64,000 nucleotides of DNA from assembly GCA_017940185.1 (NCBI GenBank), contig JAGAZE010000002.1:23604-87603 (forward strand), in the 5' to 3' direction. Positions 9,209-18,000 of the stretch are shown here, one piece after another (the stretch's first letter is position 1; every line of letters begins with the position of its first letter). Below the pieces are notes generated by a model. It ran no database searches, was not told the origin of the DNA, and saw only the letters and a program-made list of their open reading frames with translations. A program made the position numbers and the translations under genes. The DNA is from Bacteroidaceae bacterium (GTDB lineage: Bacteria; Bacteroidota; Bacteroidia; Bacteroidales; Bacteroidaceae).

Positions 9209-10171
9209 ATGAAATATCTGAAAATTTTGATGCTGTTCGTAGCAGCCATTGCGTTCACCGCTTGCGACGACGACGAGCCCTCCGGCACGAGCATCTTCGA
9301 TACCACGCCACCCGAGCGCAACGAGTTTGATACGTGGATTCTGAACACCTTTACCAAGCCCTACAACATCACTTTGCTCTATCGCTATCAGGATAGCGAG
9401 ACCAACAACAGCTACAATGTTGTACCTCCCACAGTAGAGAAGGCTAAGGCTATGGCCAACCTCATGAAGTACATGTGGCTCGATGCCTACAATGAGCTGA
9501 TGGACGACGACGGCCTCTTCATGAAGCAGTACTCATTCCGCGAGTTCCTCTTCATAGGCTCCCACCAGTACAATGCTAACGGTTCGCGCGTCCTCGGTAC
9601 GGCAGAAGGCGGTCTGAAGGTTACCCTCTTCGGTCTCAACCATCTCGACCTCGACAACATCCGCATCGTGCAGGATCAGCCGTTCCCCGATCACGACGAC
9701 GACCCGATGGACCTCAACTACTACTTCTTCCACACCATGCACCACGAATTCTGCCACATCCTTACACAGAAAAGGGACTACACCACAGAGTTCCGCGCCA
9801 TCTCTCCCGAGTGGCAGCGCATGGGCGACTGGGTAAACGTACGCGACTACCAAGCTCCGAAGTGGGGCTTCGTAACGGGCTACGCTACTTCCGAGTACAA
9901 CGAAGACTTTGCTGAGATCTACTCTACCTATGTTACTATCACTCCCGAAGCTTTCCAGGAAATCTTCAACGTTGCCAAGAAGGACATCGACGACGAAGTG
10001 GAAGGTGCTAACCCCAATGCAATATTACAACTGCAGCAGAAGGTTGACATCGTGAAATCCTACATGAAGGATAGTTGGGGTATTGATATGGATAAGCTAC
10101 GTGACATTGTTCTCCGCCGCGGTTCCGAAATCATGCAGTGGGATAGAGAACGTTTGTTAACCCTTAACTAA
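9209..10171 (+). CDS. Zinc metallopeptidase lipoprotein of a Sus-like locus
   Basis: 320 residues with lipobox FTAC (Cys19) and an acidic DDDE stretch right after it, a signal often seen on surface-exposed Bacteroidetes lipoproteins. The HEFCH motif at 179-183 fits HExxH zinc proteases. It resembles the substrate import-associated zinc metallohydrolase lipoproteins that accompany SusC/SusD pairs; that family assignment is from memory. A third zinc ligand may be the glutamate in YNEDFAEIYSTY, about 50 residues later. It probably trims captured protein or peptide at the cell surface. It lies between susD and the DUF4302-like gene, all within about 40 bp of each other. Confidence 0.82.
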   Translation: MKYLKILMLFVAAIAFTACDDDEPSGTSIFDTTPPERNEFDTWILNTFTKPYNITLLYRYQDSETNNSYNVVPPTVEKAKAMANLMKYMWLDAYNELMDDDGLFMKQYSFREFLFIGSHQYNANGSRVLGTAEGGLKVTLFGLNHLDLDNIRIVQDQPFPDHDDDPMDLNYYFFHTMHHEFCHILTQKRDYTTEFRAISPEWQRMGDWVNVRDYQAPKWGFVTGYATSEYNEDFAEIYSTYVTITPEAFQEIFNVAKKDIDDEVEGANPNAILQLQQKVDIVKSYMKDSWGIDMDKLRDIVLRRGSEIMQWDRERLLTLN

Positions 10172-10182
10172 CAGCAACGAGT

Positions 10183-11583
10183 ATGAAAAAGTTTAAGTAT
10201 ATCGCATTGTTGGTAGCCGTCCTCTCTCTCGGAGCATGCTCCTACGAGATGAAAGAGAAGTTTGACGACAATGCTACCGAGCGTATAACAAAAGCAATTG
10301 CAGAGTATCACAGTCTCCTTCAGTCCGCTCCCAACGGATGGATTGTATACTACTTTGCCGACACGCAGTATGGCGGCTACAACCTCCTGCTGAAGTTCGA
10401 AAAAGACAGTGTTACTGCATGGAGCGAGCTCCGTCAGGACAGCATGCAGATTGATGGAAAGAACTATCTCTACCACGAGACCAGCCACTATCGTCTGGAG
10501 CAAAGCGCCGGTGTTGTGCTCTCGTTCGACGAGTACAACAATGTCATCCACAAGTTCTCCGACCCCAACAGCAAGATTGCTGAAGTAGGTCAGGATGGTG
10601 AAGGCTATAACGGCGACCACGAGTGGCGCTTCATCAACTACGAGAATGGTGTGATCACCCTTCGCGGTAAGAAGCACAACTCGCGCATCGAAATGGTGCA
10701 GGCTCCTGCCTCCTACCCGAAACTCGACGAAAATGGCAACAATGTAGGCGAAACTCCCTTCTCGCCTGAGTTCTACTTCGACTCTCTGAAGACTGTCATC
10801 TTAGAGATGAACTCGGCCAACGTGGTTACCACCGTTGCCGGCGACTCCGTCAAGACAACGAAGAATGCCGACTACAACATGTTCTCCTTCGCAGTGCCTC
10901 AGGAGAACGGAACCACCTCCAACACCGACAAGCCCTTCGTCTACAAGCTCGACGGTATCTACCTCTACAGCCCGCTGGAGATCAACGGACACTCAATCAC
11001 GGCATTCAAGTACGAGCCCGATAAGGTGAAGTACTACGATATTGCCGACCCCGAAGTGATCCTCCACTGCCTCGTGCTCCCCATCAACCAACAGATTGTG
11101 GAGAAGTACTGGTACATCAACAGTGAGGAAGACCTCGGTCCCTATGCTGGTCCTATCTTCCGCAACACCGTCAACGCTATCTACGAGAGCACCGGACAGA
11201 CAAAGGGTGAAAACTGCATCTGGGCACGTATCGGATCGGTTTACTTCACAACGGGTGCGCCCGCTTCCGGATTCGTTTACTTCTGCTACAACTCCGGCAA
11301 CTACATATGTCAGGCTCAGTACTCCTACGAGCTGGAAGGCGAGGAGACCATCACACTCAAGCAGTGGGCTCCCTCCACCTACGCACGCCAGAACTCGTGG
11401 ACGTACTACACCGAGTTCGGACTGGGCAACTGTGCTGACGTATTCAAGACCACTTTCGACATTCAGACCAACTCTGTGAAGGCACCGAGGTGGGTTATCC
11501 TGAAGGATCGCAACAATGCACAGAATGTCATCAAGCTCTACATCAGCGGCCTGACCTATCCGTTCGGACGTCGTGAAGACTAA
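10183..11583 (+). CDS. DUF4302-like lipoprotein of the Sus-like operon
   Basis: 466 residues, 11 bp after the metallopeptidase. Lipobox LGAC (Cys19). It begins with a segment ERITKAIAEYHSLLQSAPNG, then WIVYYFADTQYGGYNLLLKF, characteristic of DUF4302 proteins found downstream of SusC/SusD/HExxH genes. No catalytic motif is visible; the protein is rich in beta-strand and aromatic residues, which suggests a surface binding protein. The operon ends in a strong terminator 54 bp downstream. Function is unknown, but the conserved neighbourhood implies a role in ligand capture. Confidence 0.75.
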   Translation: MKKFKYIALLVAVLSLGACSYEMKEKFDDNATERITKAIAEYHSLLQSAPNGWIVYYFADTQYGGYNLLLKFEKDSVTAWSELRQDSMQIDGKNYLYHETSHYRLEQSAGVVLSFDEYNNVIHKFSDPNSKIAEVGQDGEGYNGDHEWRFINYENGVITLRGKKHNSRIEMVQAPASYPKLDENGNNVGETPFSPEFYFDSLKTVILEMNSANVVTTVAGDSVKTTKNADYNMFSFAVPQENGTTSNTDKPFVYKLDGIYLYSPLEINGHSITAFKYEPDKVKYYDIADPEVILHCLVLPINQQIVEKYWYINSEEDLGPYAGPIFRNTVNAIYESTGQTKGENCIWARIGSVYFTTGAPASGFVYFCYNSGNYICQAQYSYELEGEETITLKQWAPSTYARQNSWTYYTEFGLGNCADVFKTTFDIQTNSVKAPRWVILKDRNNAQNVIKLYISGLTYPFGRRED

Positions 11584-11636
11584 GCCGCAGCCTTGATGGA
11601 AAAGCACCATGGTGCCATCATCAAAGCAACACACTC

Positions 11637-11668
11637 AAGCCCGCCCTCCTCACCGAGGGCGGGCTTTT
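11637..11668 (+). terminator. Rho-independent terminator of the Sus-like operon
   Basis: A perfect 12-bp stem (AAGCCCGCCCTC at 11637-11648, GAGGGCGGGCTT at 11655-11666) with a 6-nt loop ends in TTTT. Confidence 0.9.
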
Positions 11669-11772
11669 CGTATATAGAAGACCGATTCCTATCCTATACC
11701 CACGCACACGCTTTTAGGGATTTCCCCATCGTAATTTAGGGAAACAACCTCATCCGATTTTCACCTCCCCAC

Positions 11773-11780
11773 TACCTTTG
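11773..11780 (+). promoter_or_regulatory. Predicted -7 box for the outer-membrane protein gene
   Basis: TACCTTTG fits the consensus, 46 bp before the ATG at 11827. A TTTTC at 11758-11762 is too close to serve as a well-spaced -33 element. Confidence 0.5.
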
Positions 11781-11826
11781 CACCATCATCAATACCATTT
11801 CTCCAACCTCTAATACCCCAAACATT

Positions 11827-12519
11827 ATGCGACCAATCCGTCTCACTCTCACCCTGTCGTTGCTGCTCCTTGCCACGATAGGCACGATGGCGCAGAGTCG
11901 CCACCGCTACACTCCGCCCCGTCCCGACTATTCGCGCTACTCCGGCACCTCGCGCCGCAGCATCTTTGCCTCTGAGCCCGACCGCTACTTCGGCTTCCGC
12001 GTCGGACTCTCGGCGTCGCATGTCAACTCCGACGACCGCTACCTCGACGGCGGCGACACGCAGACAGGACTCAACATCGGTGCCGTAGCGGGCATAAGCC
12101 TCACACCGCGGGCACCGCTCTATCTCGAGGCAGGCATCGCCTACATAGAGAAAGGTGGTAAAGGCACCTACGAACGCAAGCACTTCACCTACGATCTCAA
12201 CTACATCGAAGTGCCTCTGGTGCTTAAGTACCGCGCCTTCGTGGCCGACAACTTCAGCATCGACCCCTTCTTCGGCGGCTATCTGGCCTGTGGCGTGGGA
12301 GGCAAGATCAAAGACTTCGGCGACCGCAAGGCCGAGAGTGCCTTCTCCGACGATGCCTTCCGGCGCTTCGACGGAGGCCTGCGCCTCGGAGTGGGCCTCA
12401 GCTACGACCTGCTCTATGTGGAAGCAGGCTACGACTTCGGACTCGCCAACGTATGCAACGACACCTTCGACACATCACACAACGGATGTTTCTTCGCCAA
12501 CGTCGGAGTCAACTTCTGA
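11827..12519 (+). CDS. Outer membrane beta-barrel protein (OMP_b-brl family)
   Basis: 230 residues. A signal peptide (about 1-22, ending GTMAQ) is followed by a Tyr/Arg/Pro-rich segment (RHRYTPPRPDYSRYSGTSRR), then amphipathic strands: FRVGLSAS, GLNIGAVAGISL, LYLEAGIAYIEKGG, YIEVPLVLKYRA, LGVGLSYDLLYVEAGYDFGL, ending CFFANVGVNF. This resembles small PorT/OmpW-like barrels common in Bacteroidetes. No specific ligand or role can be assigned. It is monocistronic, with its own promoter and a hairpin terminator. Confidence 0.78.
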   Translation: MRPIRLTLTLSLLLLATIGTMAQSRHRYTPPRPDYSRYSGTSRRSIFASEPDRYFGFRVGLSASHVNSDDRYLDGGDTQTGLNIGAVAGISLTPRAPLYLEAGIAYIEKGGKGTYERKHFTYDLNYIEVPLVLKYRAFVADNFSIDPFFGGYLACGVGGKIKDFGDRKAESAFSDDAFRRFDGGLRLGVGLSYDLLYVEAGYDFGLANVCNDTFDTSHNGCFFANVGVNF

Positions 12520-12540
12520 CGAAAAAGTAGTAGCAACAAC

Positions 12541-12580
12541 AAAAAAGTGTACCATCGGCAAGCGGTGATACACTTTTTTC
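12541..12580 (+). terminator. Hairpin terminator after the beta-barrel gene
   Basis: AAAAAAGTGTA (12541-12551) pairs with TACACTTTTTT (12569-12579). The A-tract and T-tract make it potentially bidirectional. Confidence 0.75.
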
Positions 12581-12669
12581 TTACCTTTACACTCACAATA
12601 GGCACACACTTTGCACAATGAAGTGTCAACATAACAATACAAGTATCATCATAACATCATTCCCACAAC

Positions 12670-13224
12670 ATGAAAACCATCTACGATTTCACAGTCAAAG
12701 GCCGCAAAGGCGAGAACGTATCACTCAAGGAATATGCCGGCGAAGTGCTCCTCATCGTCAACACCGCCACCAAGTGCGGATTCACACCGCAATACGATGA
12801 ACTCGAAAAGCTTTACCGCACCTATCGCAAAGAGGGTTTCGTGGTGCTCGATTTCCCCTGCAACCAGTTCGGACAGCAGGCGCCGGGCACCGACGAGAGC
12901 ATACACGAGTTCTGCAAGCTCAACTTCGGCACCGAGTTTCCGCGCTTCAAGAAGGTGAAGGTCAACGGCGACGACGCCGAGCCGCTCTTCCAATGGCTCA
13001 GGGAGGAGAAAGGATTTGCCGGATGGGACATGGAACATCCCATAGCCCACATCCTCGACGACATGCTCACCAAGGCCGACCCCGACTACAAAGAGAAAAA
13101 CGACATAAAGTGGAACTTCACCAAGTTCCTCATCAACAAGAAGGGCCAAGTAGTGGCACGCTTCGAGCCCACGGCCAAGATAGAAGTCATCGAAGAAGAA
13201 GTAAAACGCCTCCTGGCAGAGTAA
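12670..13224 (+). CDS. Glutathione peroxidase family protein (thiol peroxidase)
   Basis: 184 residues, the usual size. The catalytic residues of the Cys-Gln-Trp-Asn tetrad are visible: Cys36 in NTATKCGFTP, Gln66 in FPCNQFGQQ, and Trp-Asn in IKWNFTKF near 150. The peroxidatic residue is Cys rather than selenocysteine. It reduces peroxides in the cytosol; the Bacteroidetes enzymes are expected to be recycled by thioredoxin rather than glutathione. This fits its neighbour: thioredoxin reductase follows after 31 bp on the same strand, probably in one operon. Confidence 0.92.
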   Translation: MKTIYDFTVKGRKGENVSLKEYAGEVLLIVNTATKCGFTPQYDELEKLYRTYRKEGFVVLDFPCNQFGQQAPGTDESIHEFCKLNFGTEFPRFKKVKVNGDDAEPLFQWLREEKGFAGWDMEHPIAHILDDMLTKADPDYKEKNDIKWNFTKFLINKKGQVVARFEPTAKIEVIEEEVKRLLAE

Positions 13225-13255
13225 CTCGCGCGCGTACCTATATATATTATTAGCT

Positions 13256-14194
13256 ATGACACACAATTGTCTCATCATCGGAAGCGGTCCTGCCGGCTAC
13301 ACTGCGGCCATCTACGCTGCGCGTGCCAACCTGAAGCCCGTGGTCTACTGCGGCATGCAGCAGGGCGGACAGCTCACCACCACAACAACAGTAGAAAACT
13401 TCCCCGGCTATCCCGAGGGTGTCGACGGCAATCAGCTCATGCTCGACCTTCGTCGGCAGGCTGAACGCTTCGGCGCCGACCTGCGCGACGGCATTATCAC
13501 AGCCGTCGACTTCAGCAAGCGACCCTATCGCCTCACCACCGACCATGGCGATGAACTAAGCGCACACACCGTCATCATCGCCACAGGCGCCTCGGCCAAA
13601 TATCTCGGTCTGCCCGACGAAGAGAAATATCGCGGCGAGGGCGTCTCTGCCTGTGCCACCTGCGACGGCTTCTTCTACCGCCGCCGCACCGTCGCCGTAG
13701 TGGGCGGCGGCGACACGGCATGCGAGGAAGCGCTCTACCTCGCCTCACTTGCCAAGCAGGTCTATCTCATCGTGCGCAAGCCTTTCCTGCGCGCCTCCGA
13801 CGTCATGCAGCAGCGCGTGTTCAACACCGAAAACATCCAGGTGCTCTTCCGCCACAATGCCGAAGGACTCTACGGCGACAACGGCGTGGAGGGTGTCCAC
13901 CTCGTGGAAGGCCTCGGCGAGGCCGACGAGCGTCACTACGACCTGCCCGTCGACGGTTTCTTCCTCGCCATAGGCCACAAGCCCAACTCCGACCTCTTCC
14001 GTCCTTGGCTCGACACCGATGCCACCGGCTACCTGCTCACCCTCGACGGCACCCCGCGTACCAAGCTGCCGGGCATCTACGCCGCCGGCGACGTGGCCGA
14101 CCCGCACTACCGACAGGCCATCACGGCGGCTGCAAGCGGATGTAAGGCTGCCATAGAGGCAGAGCGCTACCTGCGCGAGCACAATCCCGCCTGA
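13256..14194 (+). CDS. trxB: Thioredoxin-disulfide reductase
   Basis: 312 residues. The N-terminal FAD motif GSGPAG is at 9-14, the redox-active CATC at 133-136 (SACATCDGFF), the NADPH-binding VVGGGDTACEEA follows, and the C-terminal FAD-contact GIYAAGDVADP is present. It transfers electrons from NADPH to thioredoxin. Located 31 bp after gpx, it probably supplies reduced thioredoxin to that peroxidase. Convergent with the downstream AraC gene; no T-tailed terminator is seen, but a perfect palindrome lies between them. Confidence 0.95.
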   Translation: MTHNCLIIGSGPAGYTAAIYAARANLKPVVYCGMQQGGQLTTTTTVENFPGYPEGVDGNQLMLDLRRQAERFGADLRDGIITAVDFSKRPYRLTTDHGDELSAHTVIIATGASAKYLGLPDEEKYRGEGVSACATCDGFFYRRRTVAVVGGGDTACEEALYLASLAKQVYLIVRKPFLRASDVMQQRVFNTENIQVLFRHNAEGLYGDNGVEGVHLVEGLGEADERHYDLPVDGFFLAIGHKPNSDLFRPWLDTDATGYLLTLDGTPRTKLPGIYAAGDVADPHYRQAITAAASGCKAAIEAERYLREHNPA

Positions 14195-14508
14195 CACACG
14201 GCGACAGCCCACGCTCCCATGCCACGTCAGCAGACCTCGCAAGGAGCCGTAGCAGGAGCCAACGACAGCACTCCTACATATCAACAGTAATGCAATATCG
14301 TCGACTTTGGTCACCAAAGTCGACGATATTGCATTCTAAAGTCGACGACATTGCCTTGCGGTGAGGTAACGTTCGCCTTCCGACCAGGCCCCCGCCACCA
14401 TCCGGCCGGGGTCCGTCGCGCTCATGGCAGCCCTCGTTTTCCCCTCCTTCTGCGCCCTTGCCGACGGCAGGTAGAAACCAATAGCCCCGACTCTGCCCCC
14501 CTTTGTCG
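14195..14508. other. Intergenic region with a near-perfect 47-bp palindrome
   Basis: This 314-bp stretch lies between convergent trxB and the AraC gene. Its main feature is a palindrome with 23-bp arms (14289-14311 and 14313-14335) around one central base, each arm containing GTCGAC, followed directly by a partial third copy of one arm (14338-14355). The rest (14356-14508) shows nothing recognisable. Confidence 0.8.
14289..14355. repeat. Inverted repeat with 23-bp arms plus a partial direct copy
   Basis: The left arm at 14289-14311 and right arm at 14313-14335 are exact reverse complements (core ATCGTCGACTTTGG / CCAAAGTCGACGAT). AAAGTCGACGACATTGC at 14338-14354 repeats the right arm with one mismatch. 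There is no T-tract on either strand, so it is not a standard terminator. Confidence 0.85.
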
Positions 14509-15363
14509 CTAAGCCATCTCCCTGTATTCAGTGGGCGCGTGGCCAGTGTTGTTTTTGAAGTAGCGGCTGAAAGCAGCCTGGTCGGAGAAACCCAGCCGGT
14601 GTGCAATCTGTTGCACCGTCATCTGTTGGTGGCGCAGCAGCGCTTTCGCCTGAATGACGACATAGCTGTGTATCCATTCCAATGCTCCGATGCCCGTCTG
14701 CTGCTTGATGACGGCAGAAAAATGCTTGGGCGAGAGGTTGAACAGGTTGGCGTAGAACTGCACTTCGCGACTCTCGCTGTAGTGTTGTTCTATGGCATGG
14801 TAGAAGTTGGAGAACAGTTCTTCGTGCATTGTGGGCATATGGTCTTCCACGCCGTTGGTGCGCCGATAGTCGCGCAGATGCGTAAACAGCACCTCCAGCA
14901 TGTTGCCCAGCAGTCGGGTGCGCTGTGGGCTGTCGTCGCGGCTGATGTCGCGCAGCAGCAGGGCGATGTCCACGATGCGTGCAAACTGCGCTTCGTTCAG
15001 GGGCACATCCTGCCGGTAGTGGTAGTGTTGCAGGTCGCGATACACATCGGGGTATTGGTGCTTCATCTCCTGCTGAAAGGCAGGTGCCAGCACGATGAGA
15101 ATGGCCCGATAGTCGTCCGACGACTCGTGGGCGCACAGCATATGGTGCGACAGTATTACAGCAGCCTCGTGAGCGCCGAAGGTGATGGGGCGCATGTCGC
15201 ACTCACCCTTAAACCATCCGCTCAGGCTGACGCACACCGTCATCATATCGGTGACGAAGGGCTCGTTGTAGAGCGGCATGGCACGTATGTCGTCGAATAC
15301 CACCAACCCGCGCTCGACTATCTTGTCGACCTGCGACAGCATGGGATGAATAGTGTGCAGCAT
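14509..15363 (-). CDS. AraC family transcriptional regulator
   Basis: 284 residues from the ATG at 15363 (MLHTIHPMLSQVDKIVERGL); a longer start at 15441 would cover a promoter-like box (TACTTTTG, minus, 15390-15397). The N-terminal about 180 residues form a ligand-binding-like domain without a recognised effector site. The C-terminal about 100 residues contain two helix-turn-helix units: SREVQFYANLFNLSPKHFS and MTVQQIAHRLGFSDQAAFSRYFK, ending in the family motif TGHAPTEYR. It is divergent from the two-gene secreted-protein operon at 15558, which it may control. Confidence 0.9.
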   Translation of the reverse strand: MLHTIHPMLSQVDKIVERGLVVFDDIRAMPLYNEPFVTDMMTVCVSLSGWFKGECDMRPITFGAHEAAVILSHHMLCAHESSDDYRAILIVLAPAFQQEMKHQYPDVYRDLQHYHYRQDVPLNEAQFARIVDIALLLRDISRDDSPQRTRLLGNMLEVLFTHLRDYRRTNGVEDHMPTMHEELFSNFYHAIEQHYSESREVQFYANLFNLSPKHFSAVIKQQTGIGALEWIHSYVVIQAKALLRHQQMTVQQIAHRLGFSDQAAFSRYFKNNTGHAPTEYREMA

Positions 15364-15389
15364 ATCAATAAAGTTTAGATGATACACCA

Positions 15390-15397
15390 CAAAAGTA
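15390..15397 (-). promoter_or_regulatory. Predicted -7 box for the AraC gene
   Basis: The minus strand reads TACTTTTG, 26 bp upstream of the ATG at 15363. A TTTTGTC lies upstream but at a spacing too short for an ideal -33 box. Confidence 0.4.
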
Positions 15398-15557
15398 GTG
15401 ATTGTTTGACAAAAAAGTGCGAAAAACCGAAAAATTGCCAAACATTTCGTCCCAATGGCTATAAAGATTATGCATTAATCCCTTCACCTTTGCACTCACG
15501 CAAACAAATAATTGGGGCACGGAGAGATCACAAACATCTACACTACACACCAAGAGT

Positions 15558-15929
15558 ATGAAAAAGTTAGTCTTATTATTCTGTTTTCTGATAGGCGCCT
15601 TGACTGTGCATGCCGACGATTATGCCTATCTCACCTTTGAAACCACCTCGGGCTGGAAGGTGTCGGTGCCCGTGGCATCGCTCACCATTTCCATCTCCGG
15701 CACCACACTCACAGCAGGCGGTCAGAGCTTCGCCCTCACCGACCTGAGCAAGATGTATTTCTCCGCATCCGACGAGACGACAGGCATTGACACGCTCACT
15801 ACCCACGACTGGGACGAGGCTGTGGCCGTCTACGACCTCAACGGCCGGAAGGTGGAAAAAGACCAAGCGAAGAAAGGCGTGTATATAGTGAAAACCAAAC
15901 AAGGAACCCATAAAATAGTAGTGCAATGA
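15558..15929 (+). CDS. Small secreted protein with T9SS-like C-terminal tail
   Basis: 123 residues: signal peptide (about 1-19, ending TVHA), a short beta-rich domain (TSGWKVSVPVASLTISISGT then TLTAGGQSFALTDLSKMYFS), a TGIDTL linker, and a C-terminal segment AVYDLNGRKVEKDQAKKGVYIVK that ends KIVVQ. The tail has the xYDLxGRxV...KGxYIxx...KxxV pattern of type IX sorting domains. The beta-rich part resembles the N-terminus of the next protein, so the two may share an ancestor. The stop overlaps the next start by 4 nt. Function unknown. Confidence 0.7.
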   Translation: MKKLVLLFCFLIGALTVHADDYAYLTFETTSGWKVSVPVASLTISISGTTLTAGGQSFALTDLSKMYFSASDETTGIDTLTTHDWDEAVAVYDLNGRKVEKDQAKKGVYIVKTKQGTHKIVVQ

Positions 15930-17902
15930 AGAAGCTTTTGACCCTCCTTGCCTTGGTGGCCACCACGCTGACAGCCATGGCGCAGACACAGACGCTGAAC
16001 GTGACAGTGGGCAGCGTTACCTATGAGTTTCCCGCTGCACAGACAGGCGAGATGACCTATGCCGACGGCACCACGCTCACCATCATGGGCAAGACCTTTC
16101 AGCTCAACGACATCAGCAGTATGGCAGTAGGCACTGCCACCGTAGCCGACGGCTGCATAAGCGTCGTCTACAGCGGCACGGCAGCACAAGTGACAGTGGC
16201 CGGCAATATCGCCAAGCATGTCGATGCCACGACCAGTGGTGCCCACGTGTCGATAGCTCAGAGCGACACGCTGGCAGAAGAGATAACCTACAACCTGTCG
16301 GGCTCCTCCACCGACGGCGAGTTCTACATGTCGGGTTCCTACAAGGCTACCATAGAGCTCAACGGACTGACACTCACCAACGTCAACCCCGTCTACAGCG
16401 GCGCCGCCATACACATACAGAACGGCAAGCGCATCAAAGTGAAAGTGGTGACAGGCACCACCAACAAGCTCGTCGATGCCTCCACAGGCTCGCAGAAGGG
16501 ATGCCTCTACATCAAGGGACATGCCGAGTTTGCACAGAAGGGCACACTCGAAGTGGTGGGCAACGTGAAGCACGCCATCAAGGCGGGTGAATACATCACA
16601 CTGAAAAACGCTACGCTCAACATCACCTCCGCCCAGGGCGACGGCATATCGTGCAACCAGTTCTTCCTCATGGAGAGCGGCACCGTCAACATCAGCGGCA
16701 CTGCCGATGATGGCATACAGTGCGACCTCGAAGGCACCACGTCGACAGGTGAGACCACCGACCACGAAGACGAAGACTCGGGCAACATCTACATCTCGGG
16801 CGGCACCATCACCATCAGCTGCGATGCCATTGCTGCCAAGGGCATCAAGGGAGCCGGCGACATGAACATCTCGGGCGGCACCATCACCGTCACCACCAGC
16901 GGCAAGGGCGAATGGGACACCACCGACCTGGAGACCAATGCAGCCTGCGGACTGAGCTGCGACGGCAACATGAACATCTCGGGCGGTACCATCAACGCCA
17001 CCAGCACAGGCTCGGGAGGCAAGGGCATGAAGTGCGACGGCGTGCTCACCATCACCGACGGCGACATCACCGTGAAGACCACAGGCGCACTCTACTATCA
17101 TAACGGAACTACCGAGAACACCAACTACACAGGCAACACCGACAATGTGAACAGCGCGTACTACTCCTCGCCCAAGGGCATCAAGGCAGGACTGAAGACA
17201 GAGACAGGCTCGAGCTATGTCAACGGCCGACTGGTCACCACCTACAGCTACAGCGGCGGCATTGAGATCAACGGCGGCACCATCCGCGTCAGCACCAGCG
17301 GACGCAACGCAGAAGGCATAGAGAGCAAAAACTACATGAACATCAACGGCGGACACATCATCGTCAACTCCTACGACGACGGCATCAACTCTGCACAGGA
17401 CATGACCATCAACAACGGCTTTATCTTTGCCCGTGCCGCCAACAACGATGGCATCGACACCAACGGCAACTGCTACATCAAGGGTGGCGTGGTCTATGCC
17501 ATGGGCGCTTCTGGTATTGAGATGGCTATCGACGCCAACAGCGAAGATCAGAAGAAACTCTACATCACGGGAGGCACCATCATAGCCATCGGTTCGCTGG
17601 AGCGTGGCGCCAGCCTCACGCAGACATGCTATCAGACGCGGTCGTGGAGCAAGAACACCTGGTATTCCCTCAACAGCAACGGCAATGTGGCTGTGGCCTT
17701 CAAGACGCCCGCCAGCGGCAGCTCCACGCTGATCGTCTCCACGGCGGGCACCACCACGCTCACCTCGGGCGTGAGCGTCAGCGGCGGCACGGAATACTTC
17801 GACGGCATGGCCAACATCGGCGGCACCGTGACAGGCGGCACCAACGTGCAGCTCTCCACCTACAGCAGCGGAGGCGGCTTCGGACCCGGCGGAGGATTCT
17901 AG
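15926..17902 (+). CDS. Carbohydrate-binding beta-helix protein (Cthe_2159-like), secreted
   Basis: 658 residues with a signal peptide (about 1-20, ending AMAQ). After an N-terminal module related to the preceding small protein come many parallel beta-helix turns marked by GxxNISGGTI-like repeats (NISGGTITVTT, NISGGTINATS, INGGTIRVSTS, INGGHIIVNS, ITGGTIIAIG) and asparagine/glycine ladders. This matches the Cthe_2159 family of polysaccharide-binding proteins found from Clostridium to Bacteroidetes. The C-terminus is glycine-rich (SSGGGFGPGGGF) and lacks the usual T9SS tail. It overlaps the upstream gene by 4 nt. A cell-surface glycan-binding or adhesin role is inferred. Confidence 0.78.
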   Translation: MKKLLTLLALVATTLTAMAQTQTLNVTVGSVTYEFPAAQTGEMTYADGTTLTIMGKTFQLNDISSMAVGTATVADGCISVVYSGTAAQVTVAGNIAKHVDATTSGAHVSIAQSDTLAEEITYNLSGSSTDGEFYMSGSYKATIELNGLTLTNVNPVYSGAAIHIQNGKRIKVKVVTGTTNKLVDASTGSQKGCLYIKGHAEFAQKGTLEVVGNVKHAIKAGEYITLKNATLNITSAQGDGISCNQFFLMESGTVNISGTADDGIQCDLEGTTSTGETTDHEDEDSGNIYISGGTITISCDAIAAKGIKGAGDMNISGGTITVTTSGKGEWDTTDLETNAACGLSCDGNMNISGGTINATSTGSGGKGMKCDGVLTITDGDITVKTTGALYYHNGTTENTNYTGNTDNVNSAYYSSPKGIKAGLKTETGSSYVNGRLVTTYSYSGGIEINGGTIRVSTSGRNAEGIESKNYMNINGGHIIVNSYDDGINSAQDMTINNGFIFARAANNDGIDTNGNCYIKGGVVYAMGASGIEMAIDANSEDQKKLYITGGTIIAIGSLERGASLTQTCYQTRSWSKNTWYSLNSNGNVAVAFKTPASGSSTLIVSTAGTTTLTSGVSVSGGTEYFDGMANIGGTVTGGTNVQLSTYSSGGGFGPGGGF

Positions 17903-17958
17903 CCAAACACAGCGACATCAATACTGTGAAATAACTTATCAACTGTTACCATTTTTTG

Positions 17959-17993
17959 AAAAGTGAGTCAGCGCGATGCTGGCCCACTTTTTT
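17959..17993 (+). terminator. Terminator after the beta-helix operon
   Basis: AAAAGTGAGTCAGC (17959-17972) pairs, with a wobble and one mismatch, with GCTGGCCCACTTTT (17978-17991); six Ts follow the CAC. Confidence 0.75.
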
Positions 17994-18000
17994 GTGAGTT

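Noticed and set aside
13227-13243. 17-bp CGCGCGCGTACCTATAT sequence shared with 32742-32758
   Set aside because: Alternating CG and TA tracts make chance matches likely; one copy is coding (NIGTRAR of a glycosyltransferase). Not supported as an element.
15830-17356. 508-codon open frame opposite the beta-helix gene
   Set aside because: It is the shadow of a Gly/Ser/Thr-rich repeat gene with biased codons; Cys/Val/Gly-rich product without domains.
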